Of a stretch of 15,009 nt of DNA, positions 5,986-13,356 are shown one piece after another. The first letter of the stretch is position 1. Each line of letters begins with the position of its first letter. The notes below the pieces were generated by a model. The model did no database searches. It had not been told where the DNA came from and saw only the letters and a list, made by a program, of their open reading frames with translations. Source of the stretch: a bacterium UBP10_UBA1149. Its GTDB lineage: Bacteria > Desulfobacterota > Binatia > UBA1149. Both the position numbers and the translations under genes were made by a program. The stretch lies in assembly GCA_002311335.1 (NCBI GenBank), contig DBZX01000076.1:15779-30787 (forward strand), written 5' to 3'.

Positions 5986-7497
5986 GTGCCAATCCGGGGT
6001 AAACGGACACCCGACGTGACAGCAATCGAAAAACCAGCTGGGCTGTTCTCGATGGCCGCCCTCGCGGTACTGGCCGTCGCATTGCTGCGCATGCTATCCG
6101 CGGCGTCCTTCGACGGACCGCTGATCAGCGACAACCAGCACTACTTCTTCATATCCGAACGGGCCGCGTCGGGCGTGGCCCCGCACGTGTCGCAGTTCGA
6201 TCCGAAGACCTCTTTCACCATGCTGGCAACGGCGGCCGCCATACGCACCGGTCGAACACTGGGCGTCAACGACCTTCACTCGGCCCGCGCGCTGAGCATG
6301 GCCGCGACCGCCGGGGTGGTGACACTGGCCTTCCTGTGCGCGCGCAGCCTGGGCGGCAACGTAGCCGGACTGGTGGCCGCCCTGGCGATGCTCGGCTTCG
6401 GCGGCTTCATGGGCATGGGCGGCATGGGCGCGCGTCCGAAAGTTTTCATGGCGCTGTTCACGCTCGGGGCCGTGCTGGCTTCGTCGCGGCGGCGTCCCTT
6501 GGCCTGCGGCGCGGCCTCGGCCCTGGCCTTCCTGTGCTGGCAATCAACGGCGTTGGTTGCCGTGTTTGCGCTGGTCGACCTGCTCGTGGCACCCGGGCGC
6601 CTGCGCAGCTTTGCGCTGTACTGTGCCGGCTTCGCACTGGCGCTTCTGCCCTACGAGCTCTACTTCGTGGCCCACGACGCGCTGGCCCAGCAGTGGGAAC
6701 AAACCGTCGTCTACCCCGCGGTGTACATGACCCACGGCCCGGGGTTCAAAATACTCGGCCGCCACGTGGTCTGGTTCCTGCGCGTGCAGAATGGCTTCAA
6801 CAGCGCTAGCGTTTTGCCGGCCCTGTCGGTGGCCGCGGCGGCCGGGGCCTGGCTTTGGTGCCTGGCCAGGCCATCTCGCGTGGGCGGCTGGCTGTCGGCC
6901 CGGCCGGGATGGATAGCGCTGGTGGCAGGCGGCCACGCCGCGTTGCTGTTCACGCTGTACGACTACCAGGGCTTCCCCGACCGCTTCCTGGTCGAGCCCT
7001 TCATGGCCGTGGGCATAGGCCTGTTGCTGGGCCTGCCCGTGTCAGCGCTGGCACGGCAAAGTCGTTACCCCGCCGCTGCCCTGCTGCTGGCGGTGGCTGT
7101 GGCCGTCCTGCTGCCCCTGGCACAGCTCGGTAGAACCGGATCGAACGGCCGCAAGCTCGCCTCGCAATACCGCCTGGCCGAACGCGTGCACGCCATGCAG
7201 GAGTCGGGACAGTCAATCTACGCGGTGGGCTGCACCCACCTGCTGGCCTTCTCGCACATGGACAACCACGTACCGCTGGGCCTGGGCATACGCGGCATGA
7301 CCGCGTGGATGCACGACCGCGGCGATCTGCCATGGAAGCCGCTGCGCGACGGGCGGCTTCCCGACGTAGTGCTGCACTCCCGCAGCCCTATGCCCGGCGG
7401 CAACCGCTGGTTGAAAAAACACTACCGCCAGGTAGCCGACAACCAGTTCGCCTCGCACAAGGTCAAGGTCTACATGCTGATCGATCAGTCTATGTAG
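5986..7497 (+). CDS. Multi-pass membrane glycosyltransferase-like protein (GT-C type)
   Basis: A 503-residue inner-membrane protein with roughly nine or ten hydrophobic helices. Its layout is that of GT-C glycosyltransferases (ArnT/PMT/DUF2029 type): an N-terminal helix (about 20-40), a first periplasmic loop with acidic residues (D49, E58) in SDNQHYFFISER, many further helices, and a C-terminal soluble part with QSIYAVGCTHLLAFSH. Such enzymes move a sugar from a polyprenyl-phosphate carrier to a lipid, glycan or protein on the periplasmic side; donor and acceptor cannot be told from sequence. One loop is Gly/Met-rich (GFGGFMGMGGMGARPK). The start is uncertain: GTG 5986 is favoured by the TACAAT box, GTG 6016 is possible. 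Its last 13 bases overlap the convergent sulfatase-family gene. Confidence 0.65.
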   Translation: MPIRGKRTPDVTAIEKPAGLFSMAALAVLAVALLRMLSAASFDGPLISDNQHYFFISERAASGVAPHVSQFDPKTSFTMLATAAAIRTGRTLGVNDLHSARALSMAATAGVVTLAFLCARSLGGNVAGLVAALAMLGFGGFMGMGGMGARPKVFMALFTLGAVLASSRRRPLACGAASALAFLCWQSTALVAVFALVDLLVAPGRLRSFALYCAGFALALLPYELYFVAHDALAQQWEQTVVYPAVYMTHGPGFKILGRHVVWFLRVQNGFNSASVLPALSVAAAAGAWLWCLARPSRVGGWLSARPGWIALVAGGHAALLFTLYDYQGFPDRFLVEPFMAVGIGLLLGLPVSALARQSRYPAAALLLAVAVAVLLPLAQLGRTGSNGRKLASQYRLAERVHAMQESGQSIYAVGCTHLLAFSHMDNHVPLGLGIRGMTAWMHDRGDLPWKPLRDGRLPDVVLHSRSPMPGGNRWLKKHYRQVADNQFASHKVKVYMLIDQSM

Positions 7498-8921
7498 CCC
7501 AGCTGCCGCAGCTGTTCTTCCATCGCCGGCGAAACATCAGACGGCGAAAGCAGCAGCGGTTCGAGCGCCCGCTGCTCGGCCTCGTCGAGCAGCCCACGCA
7601 GGCGGCCAGACAAAGCGCCCCCGGTGTCTGCAGGCAGGGGCCGCTGCTCGCCCGGATCAGAGCGCAGGTCAAAGTACTCGGGCCGGCGACCATGGCGGCG
7701 GGTAATCAGCTTGGACTGACCCTGCACGACCGCACTCAGCAGGTGGGGGGCCACGTTGAGCTCGGCCAGGACGGCGCGGTCTGCCTGGACGCCGCCACGG
7801 GCGAGCCCGGCCAACGACGACCCCAGCACGCTCGCCATCGGCGGCAGCCCGGCCAGGTCGAGCAGGGTCGGCGCGAGGTCAACAAGGCCCACGGCCTCGC
7901 TGACGCGACGTGACTTGAGCCCAGCCGGCCAGTGCAGCAGCAGCGGAATCTTCAACACCTCTTCGTAAAGCGTGCGCCGGTGTCCCTTGCCACCGTGCTC
8001 GAGAAACTCGTCGCCGTGGTCCGAGGTCACGACCACAATGCTGTTATCGAGATCCCCCTGCTCAGCGAGCAAGGCCCGCACGATGCTGCCCAGCGTGTCG
8101 TCGGTCCAGGCTATCTCGCCGTCGTACAGCGCCAGTACGTGACGACGGTCGGCCTCGTCCATCCCTGGTTTAAAATCACGGTTGCGCTTGAAGTTGACGC
8201 CGGTCATCGAGCCCGTGTAATCGGGATCGAACATCGTGTCGTAAGGTGCCGGCGGTATGTAATCGTAGTGAACGTCCCACAGGTGGACAAAAACAAACCA
8301 CGGCCCGCGACCCAGTGACGCCACCCTCGCCTCGAGCTCGCGCTTGACGATAGGGCCGGTTACGTCGCGGTGCGACGCCGAGTGCAGGCGCTTGGGGTCA
8401 GCGTCTGCCGAGCCCAGGCCATAGGAGCTGCAGTCTACGTACTCGTCAAAGCCGCGCCCGAAGCCGTACACCGGATGAAGGAAGGGCCCGGAGTAGAAAC
8501 CCATAGTACGATAGCCCGCCACACGAAAGGCCTCGGCCAGGGTCTCGGCGTCGGCCGGCAATGCGCGCCCTCCACGACTCACGCCGTGGGCGCTGTCGGG
8601 CAAGCCGGTCATGAGCGCGGCGTGGGCAGGAAGCGTCCACGAGCTGCTGCTGTGGGCGTTGTCGAAGACGACCGCGCTCCTGGCCAGGCGGTCCATTACC
8701 GGGCTCGTGGCGCGCTCGTAGCCCATGAAGCCCAGGTGGTCAGCGCGAAGGCTGTCAATACTCACAAGCAGGACGTTGGGTTTGTCGTCGTAGGCCCGAC
8801 GTGGAGTTGGCCCCGGATCGCCCACGCAGCCGGCCGCTGAGGCCACGCCCAGGGCCAACAACAGGACGGCGGCACGCGCGCTCAGCCTGCGCTTGAACAA
8901 CGCTGCGGTCACGACTCTCAC
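7485..8921 (-). CDS. Sulfatase-family (alkaline phosphatase superfamily) lipoprotein with Thr nucleophile, copy A
   Basis: About 478 residues. A signal peptide ends in SAAGC (lipidated Cys32), followed by the sulfatase-fold start NVLLVSIDSLRAD (metal ligand D56). At the position of the formylglycine motif C/S-x-P-S/A-R it reads T96-L-P-A-H100, followed by AALMTG. Later metal-site motifs TSDHGDE and KGHRRTLYEE are intact. Thr in place of Cys/Ser rules out formylglycine conversion, so a phosphohydrolase, phosphodiesterase or phosphotransferase is likelier than a true sulfatase. The C-terminus is QLRQLGYID. I chose GTG 8921 because TACAGT lies 7 bases upstream; ATG 8954 would add 11 residues. 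Divergent from copy B, overlapping the GT-C gene by 13 bases at its end. Substrate unknown. Confidence 0.85.
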   Translation of the reverse strand: MRVVTAALFKRRLSARAAVLLLALGVASAAGCVGDPGPTPRRAYDDKPNVLLVSIDSLRADHLGFMGYERATSPVMDRLARSAVVFDNAHSSSSWTLPAHAALMTGLPDSAHGVSRGGRALPADAETLAEAFRVAGYRTMGFYSGPFLHPVYGFGRGFDEYVDCSSYGLGSADADPKRLHSASHRDVTGPIVKRELEARVASLGRGPWFVFVHLWDVHYDYIPPAPYDTMFDPDYTGSMTGVNFKRNRDFKPGMDEADRRHVLALYDGEIAWTDDTLGSIVRALLAEQGDLDNSIVVVTSDHGDEFLEHGGKGHRRTLYEEVLKIPLLLHWPAGLKSRRVSEAVGLVDLAPTLLDLAGLPPMASVLGSSLAGLARGGVQADRAVLAELNVAPHLLSAVVQGQSKLITRRHGRRPEYFDLRSDPGEQRPLPADTGGALSGRLRGLLDEAEQRALEPLLLSPSDVSPAMEEQLRQLGYID

Positions 8922-8928
8922 GGCGGCG

Positions 8929-8934
8929 ACTGTA
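8929..8934 (-). promoter_or_regulatory. -10 box (TACAGT) for sulfatase-family copy A, leaderless
   Basis: TACAGT on the minus strand, 7 bases before GTG 8921. It would be inside the gene if ATG 8954 is the real start. No clear -35 box. Confidence 0.35.
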
Positions 8935-8970
8935 GCTAAGGACGGGCCATACATCTAACCTGTACCTTCT

Positions 8971-10383
8971 ATGCAGGTCACAATGATGATGTCGGGCAGG
9001 ATCGCCGCAGCGCTCGTCGCCGCGACCTTGCTTGCCGGCGCCTGCTCCCAGCCCGAACCCGCCACCGACCGGGCCAACGCCAACGTGTTGCTGGTTACCA
9101 TCGACACGCTGAGGGCCGATCGCCTGGGAAGCTGGGGCTACGAACCCGGAAATAATGCCCACGGCTCGCCGGCCCTCGACCGGCTCGCGGCCAGCGGCGT
9201 ACGTTTTGAGTCGGCACACGCCACCGTGCCCACCACCGACCCCTCGCACGCCTCCATTCTTACCGGGCTGTACCCGCGCAGCCACGGCCTGCTGGTGAAC
9301 GCGTCCCGCGCGGTCGACGACCTGGCTACGCTCGCCGACTGGATGCGCGCGCAAGGCAAGACCACCGCGGCGATAACGGCGCGCCTGGGACTGGACCCGC
9401 CACGCCGTAACCTGTCGGGCTTTGACAGCAGCGACTCGCCACAGCGCGAGCAACACTGGCGCAACTCCCGGGAGATGGTCGAGCTCACGCGCAAGTGGCT
9501 TGCGGACAACGGTGACGAGCCCTGGTTCTTGTGGGTACACCTGTGGGAACCCCACAAACCCTACGAGCCCCCGTCGGAACTGCGTCGCGGCATGATGGCC
9601 CGCCACGATCAGCTACCGCAACGCTTCAGCGACCCGCCGCGTTTTCTACGTTCGGCTGTGCTCCCCGCCGAACAGGTCGAGGCTGCGCGTGGGCTATACG
9701 ACGGCGAGGTCAGCCACGTGGACAGCGCGCTGGGCGCGATCGTGGACCTCGCCCGGCAATCGTCACCGCGCGGCGAGGCTCCGCTCATCGTCGTCGCCTC
9801 CGACCACGGCGAATCTCTGGCCGAACGGCAACAGGAAACCGGTATCGGCTTCGGCCACGGCACGCTGCTGTACGAAGAAACCCTGCACGTGCCGCTCATA
9901 ATGCAGTGGCAGGGAAAGCTCGCGCCGCGGGTAATAACCACGCCCGTGTCGCTGGTGGATCTCGCGCCCACCGTCGCGGGCCTGCTCGATCCCACCCGCC
10001 CTTTTACGGCCCAGGGCCGCGACCTGTCGGCCTGGCTGTCCGTAGAAGCCCAGCCGCCCGTGGCGCCGTTCTATGCCCAGCGACGTCCATTTCGTTCGCC
10101 GCCTCTTAAGCGACTGGCCGGCAGCGAAGAAGCGTGGTTCGAGACACCGTGGAAACTCATCCTCGCCGAGCAGCGGCCTCCCGAACTGTACCGACTCGAC
10201 CTTGACCCGGACGAACGCAGCAACCTGGCCGACCAACAACCCGTTCGCCTGGCCCGGATGAGCGCGGCGTTGGAGGCGTGGAAGCAAGCCAACCCACCGG
10301 CCCGCAGCCGGAAGGACGGCGGCAAGGCCGACATCAACCCGTCTGAACGTGCCGCCCTCAAGGCCCTGGGCTACCTCGACTGA
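8971..10383 (+). CDS. Sulfatase-family (alkaline phosphatase superfamily) lipoprotein with Thr nucleophile, copy B
   Basis: 470 residues. A signal peptide with LLAGAC and a likely lipidated Cys25 is followed by ANVLLVTIDTLRAD (metal ligand D45). The active-site loop reads T89-D-P-S-H93, then ASILTG, so Thr again sits where sulfatases carry Cys or Ser. D278-H279 (SDHGES) and GFGHGTLLYEE complete the metal site. The C-terminal region holds PELYRLDLDPDE, typical of the family, and the protein ends in ALKALGYLD. ATG 8971 is the outer start; ATG codons at 8983, 8986 and 8989 would shorten only the signal peptide. It diverges from copy A within 16-49 bases and converges on the phosphodiesterase-like gene across a small hairpin. 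Probably anchored in the envelope; substrate unknown. Confidence 0.85.
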   Translation: MQVTMMMSGRIAAALVAATLLAGACSQPEPATDRANANVLLVTIDTLRADRLGSWGYEPGNNAHGSPALDRLAASGVRFESAHATVPTTDPSHASILTGLYPRSHGLLVNASRAVDDLATLADWMRAQGKTTAAITARLGLDPPRRNLSGFDSSDSPQREQHWRNSREMVELTRKWLADNGDEPWFLWVHLWEPHKPYEPPSELRRGMMARHDQLPQRFSDPPRFLRSAVLPAEQVEAARGLYDGEVSHVDSALGAIVDLARQSSPRGEAPLIVVASDHGESLAERQQETGIGFGHGTLLYEETLHVPLIMQWQGKLAPRVITTPVSLVDLAPTVAGLLDPTRPFTAQGRDLSAWLSVEAQPPVAPFYAQRRPFRSPPLKRLAGSEEAWFETPWKLILAEQRPPELYRLDLDPDERSNLADQQPVRLARMSAALEAWKQANPPARSRKDGGKADINPSERAALKALGYLD

Positions 10384-10400
10384 CCCCCACAGACAGGGGT
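10383..10400. terminator. Small hairpin between convergent genes
   Basis: ACCCC (10383-10387) pairs with GGGGT (10396-10400) around an 8-base loop, followed on the plus strand by TATTTTAT. It fills the 16-base gap between two convergent stop codons and touches both. The stem is short, so termination strength is doubtful; on the minus strand there is no T-run. Confidence 0.35.
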
Positions 10401-11818
10401 TATTTTATGTAACCGAGCGAGCGCAGTTGCTCCAGCCGCTGCTCCGAATCGTCGTCCTGCAGACTCTCCTCGACCAGGGGAGTGGTCCAGCTCGGACGCC
10501 AATCGTCACTGGTCCAGCGACTGCGCGAGGTCAGCGGAAAGTTCTCGGTAAAAGACGCCGACAGCAGTGCCGGCATCGGTCTGCCCGTCATGTTGAGCCC
10601 GTAGGGAAGCCCCCGCAGCGCGAGCAGCGAAGGGGCGAGATCCACCAGGCGGCCAAGCTCGACGATCTGCTCGCGATTCTCCGGTAGGCCACCGTCGCCC
10701 AGCGGCAGCGAGGGACCGGCGGCGATGAGCAAGGCATCGGGCGCGTCCGAGTGGCCACCCGAGTTGAGGGCCGGAATGCGGTCGGCAGAAGCAAAACGCG
10801 CGCGCGGACGAATGGCGTGCATGCCGTGATCGCTGACCACGACCACGTTGGCGTTAGCGGGCCCGGCAGCGATCAACTCGCCCAGAGTCGTGTCGAGCCA
10901 GCGGTAGTAGTCGTGCAGAACGTCGCCCAGGGCCTCTATCATATCGGCGGTGGGCGGGTGCTTGTACTGCTGCGGATAGGCGTAGCGCCAGAAGCGGTGC
11001 CCCAGCACGTCGGACCCGCCGAAGTAAACCGCCAGCAGGTCAAACCCCTCGTCGGCAGCCAGCAGGTCGAGCGCCACGCGCCGGTAAGTTTCGTCGGCCC
11101 GCAAGGCCCAGCGACAGTGGCGCATGAGCACCGCCTCTACCTCGGGCAGATCGCCGGGCAGGCGTCCCAACACTCGCTCCATGTGCTCGTCGAGTTCGCT
11201 CTCCACCCGCGCGGGTACGGCCAACACGCGGGCCTCCATGGCCGGCGGCCATACCTGCCGCTGCAGGCCGGTAAACAACGCACCCTTGCTGATACCCATG
11301 CCGTCGCGGCGCATGGAGTTGGTGATCGTGTTGGCCTGGGAAACCATCACGCCGTTCACTTCTTCGGCGGGCCAGGTGAGCCACCAACCCACCGTGGCCA
11401 CTCGCTGGCCGGCCATGCCCAGGAGGTTCCAGAAAGCCGGGCGACGACGATCGAAGCTGCGAAACAACTTGGCCTTTTTTTTGTGCCTGTACGCGAAGCC
11501 GGTAATCCCGTGCTCAGCCGCGAGGTGACCGGTGGCCGCCGTTGTCCACAGTACCGGCGACAAGGTGGGACGATCGACGGCAAGACTGCCGTACACGCCG
11601 CGGCGCATGAGGCCGGCGAGCACGGGCAGGTCACCACGCTTGACCAGTTCGAGCACTACATCCCACTCGAGACCGTCGACACCGAGCACCAGCAGCGGTG
11701 TTTCAGGATACGGACCGGTGGGGAATGACTCGGTAGATGACGGCTCGCTGCAGGCTGACAGCGAAAGCAACAAGGCCACCGACAAGACGGCGGCTATTCT
11801 TTGCAACGCCCGCTTCAC
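10400..11818 (-). CDS. Type I phosphodiesterase/nucleotide pyrophosphatase-like lipoprotein
   Basis: 472 residues with a clear lipobox LSAC (Cys23). It belongs to the PF01663-type branch of the alkaline phosphatase superfamily: LLVLGVDGLEWD (metal ligand D48), a nucleophile region RPTLSPVLWTTAATG where S87 (or T85) should attack, GSDVLGH (D270, H274), SDHGM (D330, H331) and SGGHSD (H356). All expected metal ligands are present, so it should hydrolyse or transfer a phosphoester in the envelope. It starts at GTG 11818, overlapping the upstream gene's TGA by four bases (GTGA), so the two are translationally coupled. The C-terminus QLRSLGYIK matches the tails of the three sulfatase-family neighbours. 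A Lys-rich YRHKKKAK stretch lies at 110-117. Substrate unknown. Confidence 0.85.
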   Translation of the reverse strand: MKRALQRIAAVLSVALLLSLSACSEPSSTESFPTGPYPETPLLVLGVDGLEWDVVLELVKRGDLPVLAGLMRRGVYGSLAVDRPTLSPVLWTTAATGHLAAEHGITGFAYRHKKKAKLFRSFDRRRPAFWNLLGMAGQRVATVGWWLTWPAEEVNGVMVSQANTITNSMRRDGMGISKGALFTGLQRQVWPPAMEARVLAVPARVESELDEHMERVLGRLPGDLPEVEAVLMRHCRWALRADETYRRVALDLLAADEGFDLLAVYFGGSDVLGHRFWRYAYPQQYKHPPTADMIEALGDVLHDYYRWLDTTLGELIAAGPANANVVVVSDHGMHAIRPRARFASADRIPALNSGGHSDAPDALLIAAGPSLPLGDGGLPENREQIVELGRLVDLAPSLLALRGLPYGLNMTGRPMPALLSASFTENFPLTSRSRWTSDDWRPSWTTPLVEESLQDDDSEQRLEQLRSLGYIK

Positions 11819-13239
11819 TCCACGTAGCCCAGCGACCGCAGCGCCTTTATGACTTCGCGGTCAGAAACGGGGACCGTCTTCACGGCCGGGTACTCCGACT
11901 CCCAGCCCGACAGCAGGCGGGCCAGTCTCAACGACAGCCCGGGCCTGGATGCCGACAGGTCGTCGAGTTCGCCGGGGTCATCGGCCAGGTGGTAGAGCTC
12001 CGCGGTACTGGACTGCTCCCCCGAAACCGTGGCCATATACTTGTGGCCGTGGGCGACGACGGCAGTCAGTGCCCCCCGTACTTCGTGTCCCCTCACCCTC
12101 CGCGACCGGTAGTTGCGGCGCTGCAGGAACACGGCGTGGTCCTCGGGCAGCACCCCGGTAAGCTCGCGGCCGAGAAAAGACGGCGCACGGTCAAGCCCCG
12201 CGAGGCCGGCCAGGGTGGGCGCCACGTCGAGCAGGGTGACCGGCTGGCTGCGAACCTGCCCCGCCACGGTATCGCCAGCCACGGTATCGCCGATGTCGAT
12301 TCCCGGGCTGCCCCAGAGCACCAGGGGTACCCTGACGGCCTCTTCGTACACGTTGATGCCGTGAAACCTCCAGTCGTGATCGCCCAGCCCCTCGCCGTGG
12401 TCGGAGGTCACCAGCACCACCGAACCCCTGTCTGAAATTTCTCCGCCCGAGGGGAGCGCGGCCGAGTGTTGGCGAAAAGCGTTGACGACCGTCGCGAGAC
12501 CGCGGTCGGTCCTCAAGATTTCACTGTCGTAAGCGCGCAGCGACAACCCAACCGAATCGGGCCATTCGAGATCGAGCAGGCGATCGCGGCCGTAGGGATA
12601 GTGGGGATCAACGAAGTGCAGCCAGGCGAACAGTGGCCGCGGGTCATCGCGCCGCCGCAACCAGTTCTCAAAATGCCGGGCCGTGGCGTCGGCGCGACGG
12701 TCAAGCCGGTGCGCGCCCTTCCTGCCGTCGCCCTGCGTCTTGCGTTTATCGCGCGAGGATCCCTCGGCGTCGAAATCATCGTCGAAGTAGTCAAAGCCCT
12801 GGCCGAAGCCGAACTGAGAGCTCACGGGCAGCGAGCTCACGAAAGCGGCCGTCGCGTAACCACCCTTTGACATCAGTTCGGCCAACATGAGCTCACCGCC
12901 AGGCACCGGCTGGCCGTTCTGCATCACGCCCATCGAGCGCGGCCACCTCGACGCAAACAGTGCCGCGTGCGAAGGGGCCGTCGTTGCCGAGGGCGCCCAC
13001 GCCTGCTCGTAGAGCACCCCCTCGCGGGCCAGGTCGGAAAGAAAAGGCGTGGTCTCAGTGGCGTAGCCATAAGCCGAGCAGTGGTCGGCCCTGAGCGTGT
13101 CAATTGTGACCAGGAGGATGTCGGGGCCGGTCGCCAACGCCACGGGTACCCGGTCAGCCGACACAACAGGGTGCAGGTCGAGACAGAACGCGGCCATCCC
13201 TGCCCCGAACAGCAGCATCAGGGCCAGCGCCCTGGTCAT
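11815..13239 (-). CDS. Sulfatase-family (alkaline phosphatase superfamily) exported protein with Thr nucleophile, copy C
   Basis: 474 residues. The N-terminus (MTRALALMLLFGAGMAAFCL) is a signal peptide or anchor without a good lipobox, unlike copies A and B. It has PDILLVTIDTLRAD (metal ligand D47), the active-site loop T87-A-P-S-H91 with Thr at the Cys/Ser position, then TSDHGEG and RFHGINVYEE. A charged, Lys/Arg/Asp-rich insert lies around 150-180 (EGSSRDKRKTQGDGRKG). The C-terminus is ALRSLGYVE. ATG 13239 is chosen because of the signal peptide and a GGGGG run about 10 bases upstream; a TTG at 13290 would add 17 unlikely residues. First gene of an operon with the phosphodiesterase-like gene. 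A 15-base in-frame duplication doubles GDTVA near the C-terminal third. Confidence 0.85.
   Translation of the reverse strand: MTRALALMLLFGAGMAAFCLDLHPVVSADRVPVALATGPDILLVTIDTLRADHCSAYGYATETTPFLSDLAREGVLYEQAWAPSATTAPSHAALFASRWPRSMGVMQNGQPVPGGELMLAELMSKGGYATAAFVSSLPVSSQFGFGQGFDYFDDDFDAEGSSRDKRKTQGDGRKGAHRLDRRADATARHFENWLRRRDDPRPLFAWLHFVDPHYPYGRDRLLDLEWPDSVGLSLRAYDSEILRTDRGLATVVNAFRQHSAALPSGGEISDRGSVVLVTSDHGEGLGDHDWRFHGINVYEEAVRVPLVLWGSPGIDIGDTVAGDTVAGQVRSQPVTLLDVAPTLAGLAGLDRAPSFLGRELTGVLPEDHAVFLQRRNYRSRRVRGHEVRGALTAVVAHGHKYMATVSGEQSSTAELYHLADDPGELDDLSASRPGLSLRLARLLSGWESEYPAVKTVPVSDREVIKALRSLGYVE
12263..12292. repeat. 15-base tandem duplication inside copy C
   Basis: Two adjacent copies of a 15-base unit (12263-12277 and 12278-12292) differing only at the last base, giving DTVAG twice in the protein. 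It keeps the frame and lies between the metal-site motifs and the C-terminal region. Confidence 0.85.
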
Positions 13240-13344
13240 CGTTGAGGCCCCCGTACCCACCGCAGCACCATGCTTGCCACCGGGCGACAATGCTTACAAG
13301 GACGGGACCTGCAACAAATAGCCTGCGCCCGCCGTCGCGTGGGC

Positions 13345-13350
13345 TATAAT
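13345..13350 (+). promoter_or_regulatory. Consensus -10 box (TATAAT) for methyltransferase gene, leaderless
   Basis: A perfect TATAAT followed by six bases and then the ATG at 13357. No Shine-Dalgarno can fit and no -35 box is visible. The best single example of the leaderless pattern in this window. Confidence 0.65.
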
Positions 13351-13356
13351 GGATAG

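Noticed and set aside
8755..9606. A 283-codon minus-strand frame spanning the divergent starts of copies A and B
   Set aside because: It overlaps both real genes, including their signal peptides and metal motifs, and gives a low-information Gly/Arg/Val-rich translation.
10751..11728. A 325-codon open frame on the plus strand opposite the phosphodiesterase-like gene
   Set aside because: It lies wholly antisense to a gene with clear lipobox, active-site and metal motifs. Its translation has no recognisable domain and the composition expected of an antisense frame in GC-rich DNA.
5986..13239. A sulfated-polysaccharide utilisation locus
   Set aside because: No formylglycine motif in any of the three sulfatase-family genes, no anaerobic or FGE-type maturase, no glycoside hydrolase or SusC/D pair in view.
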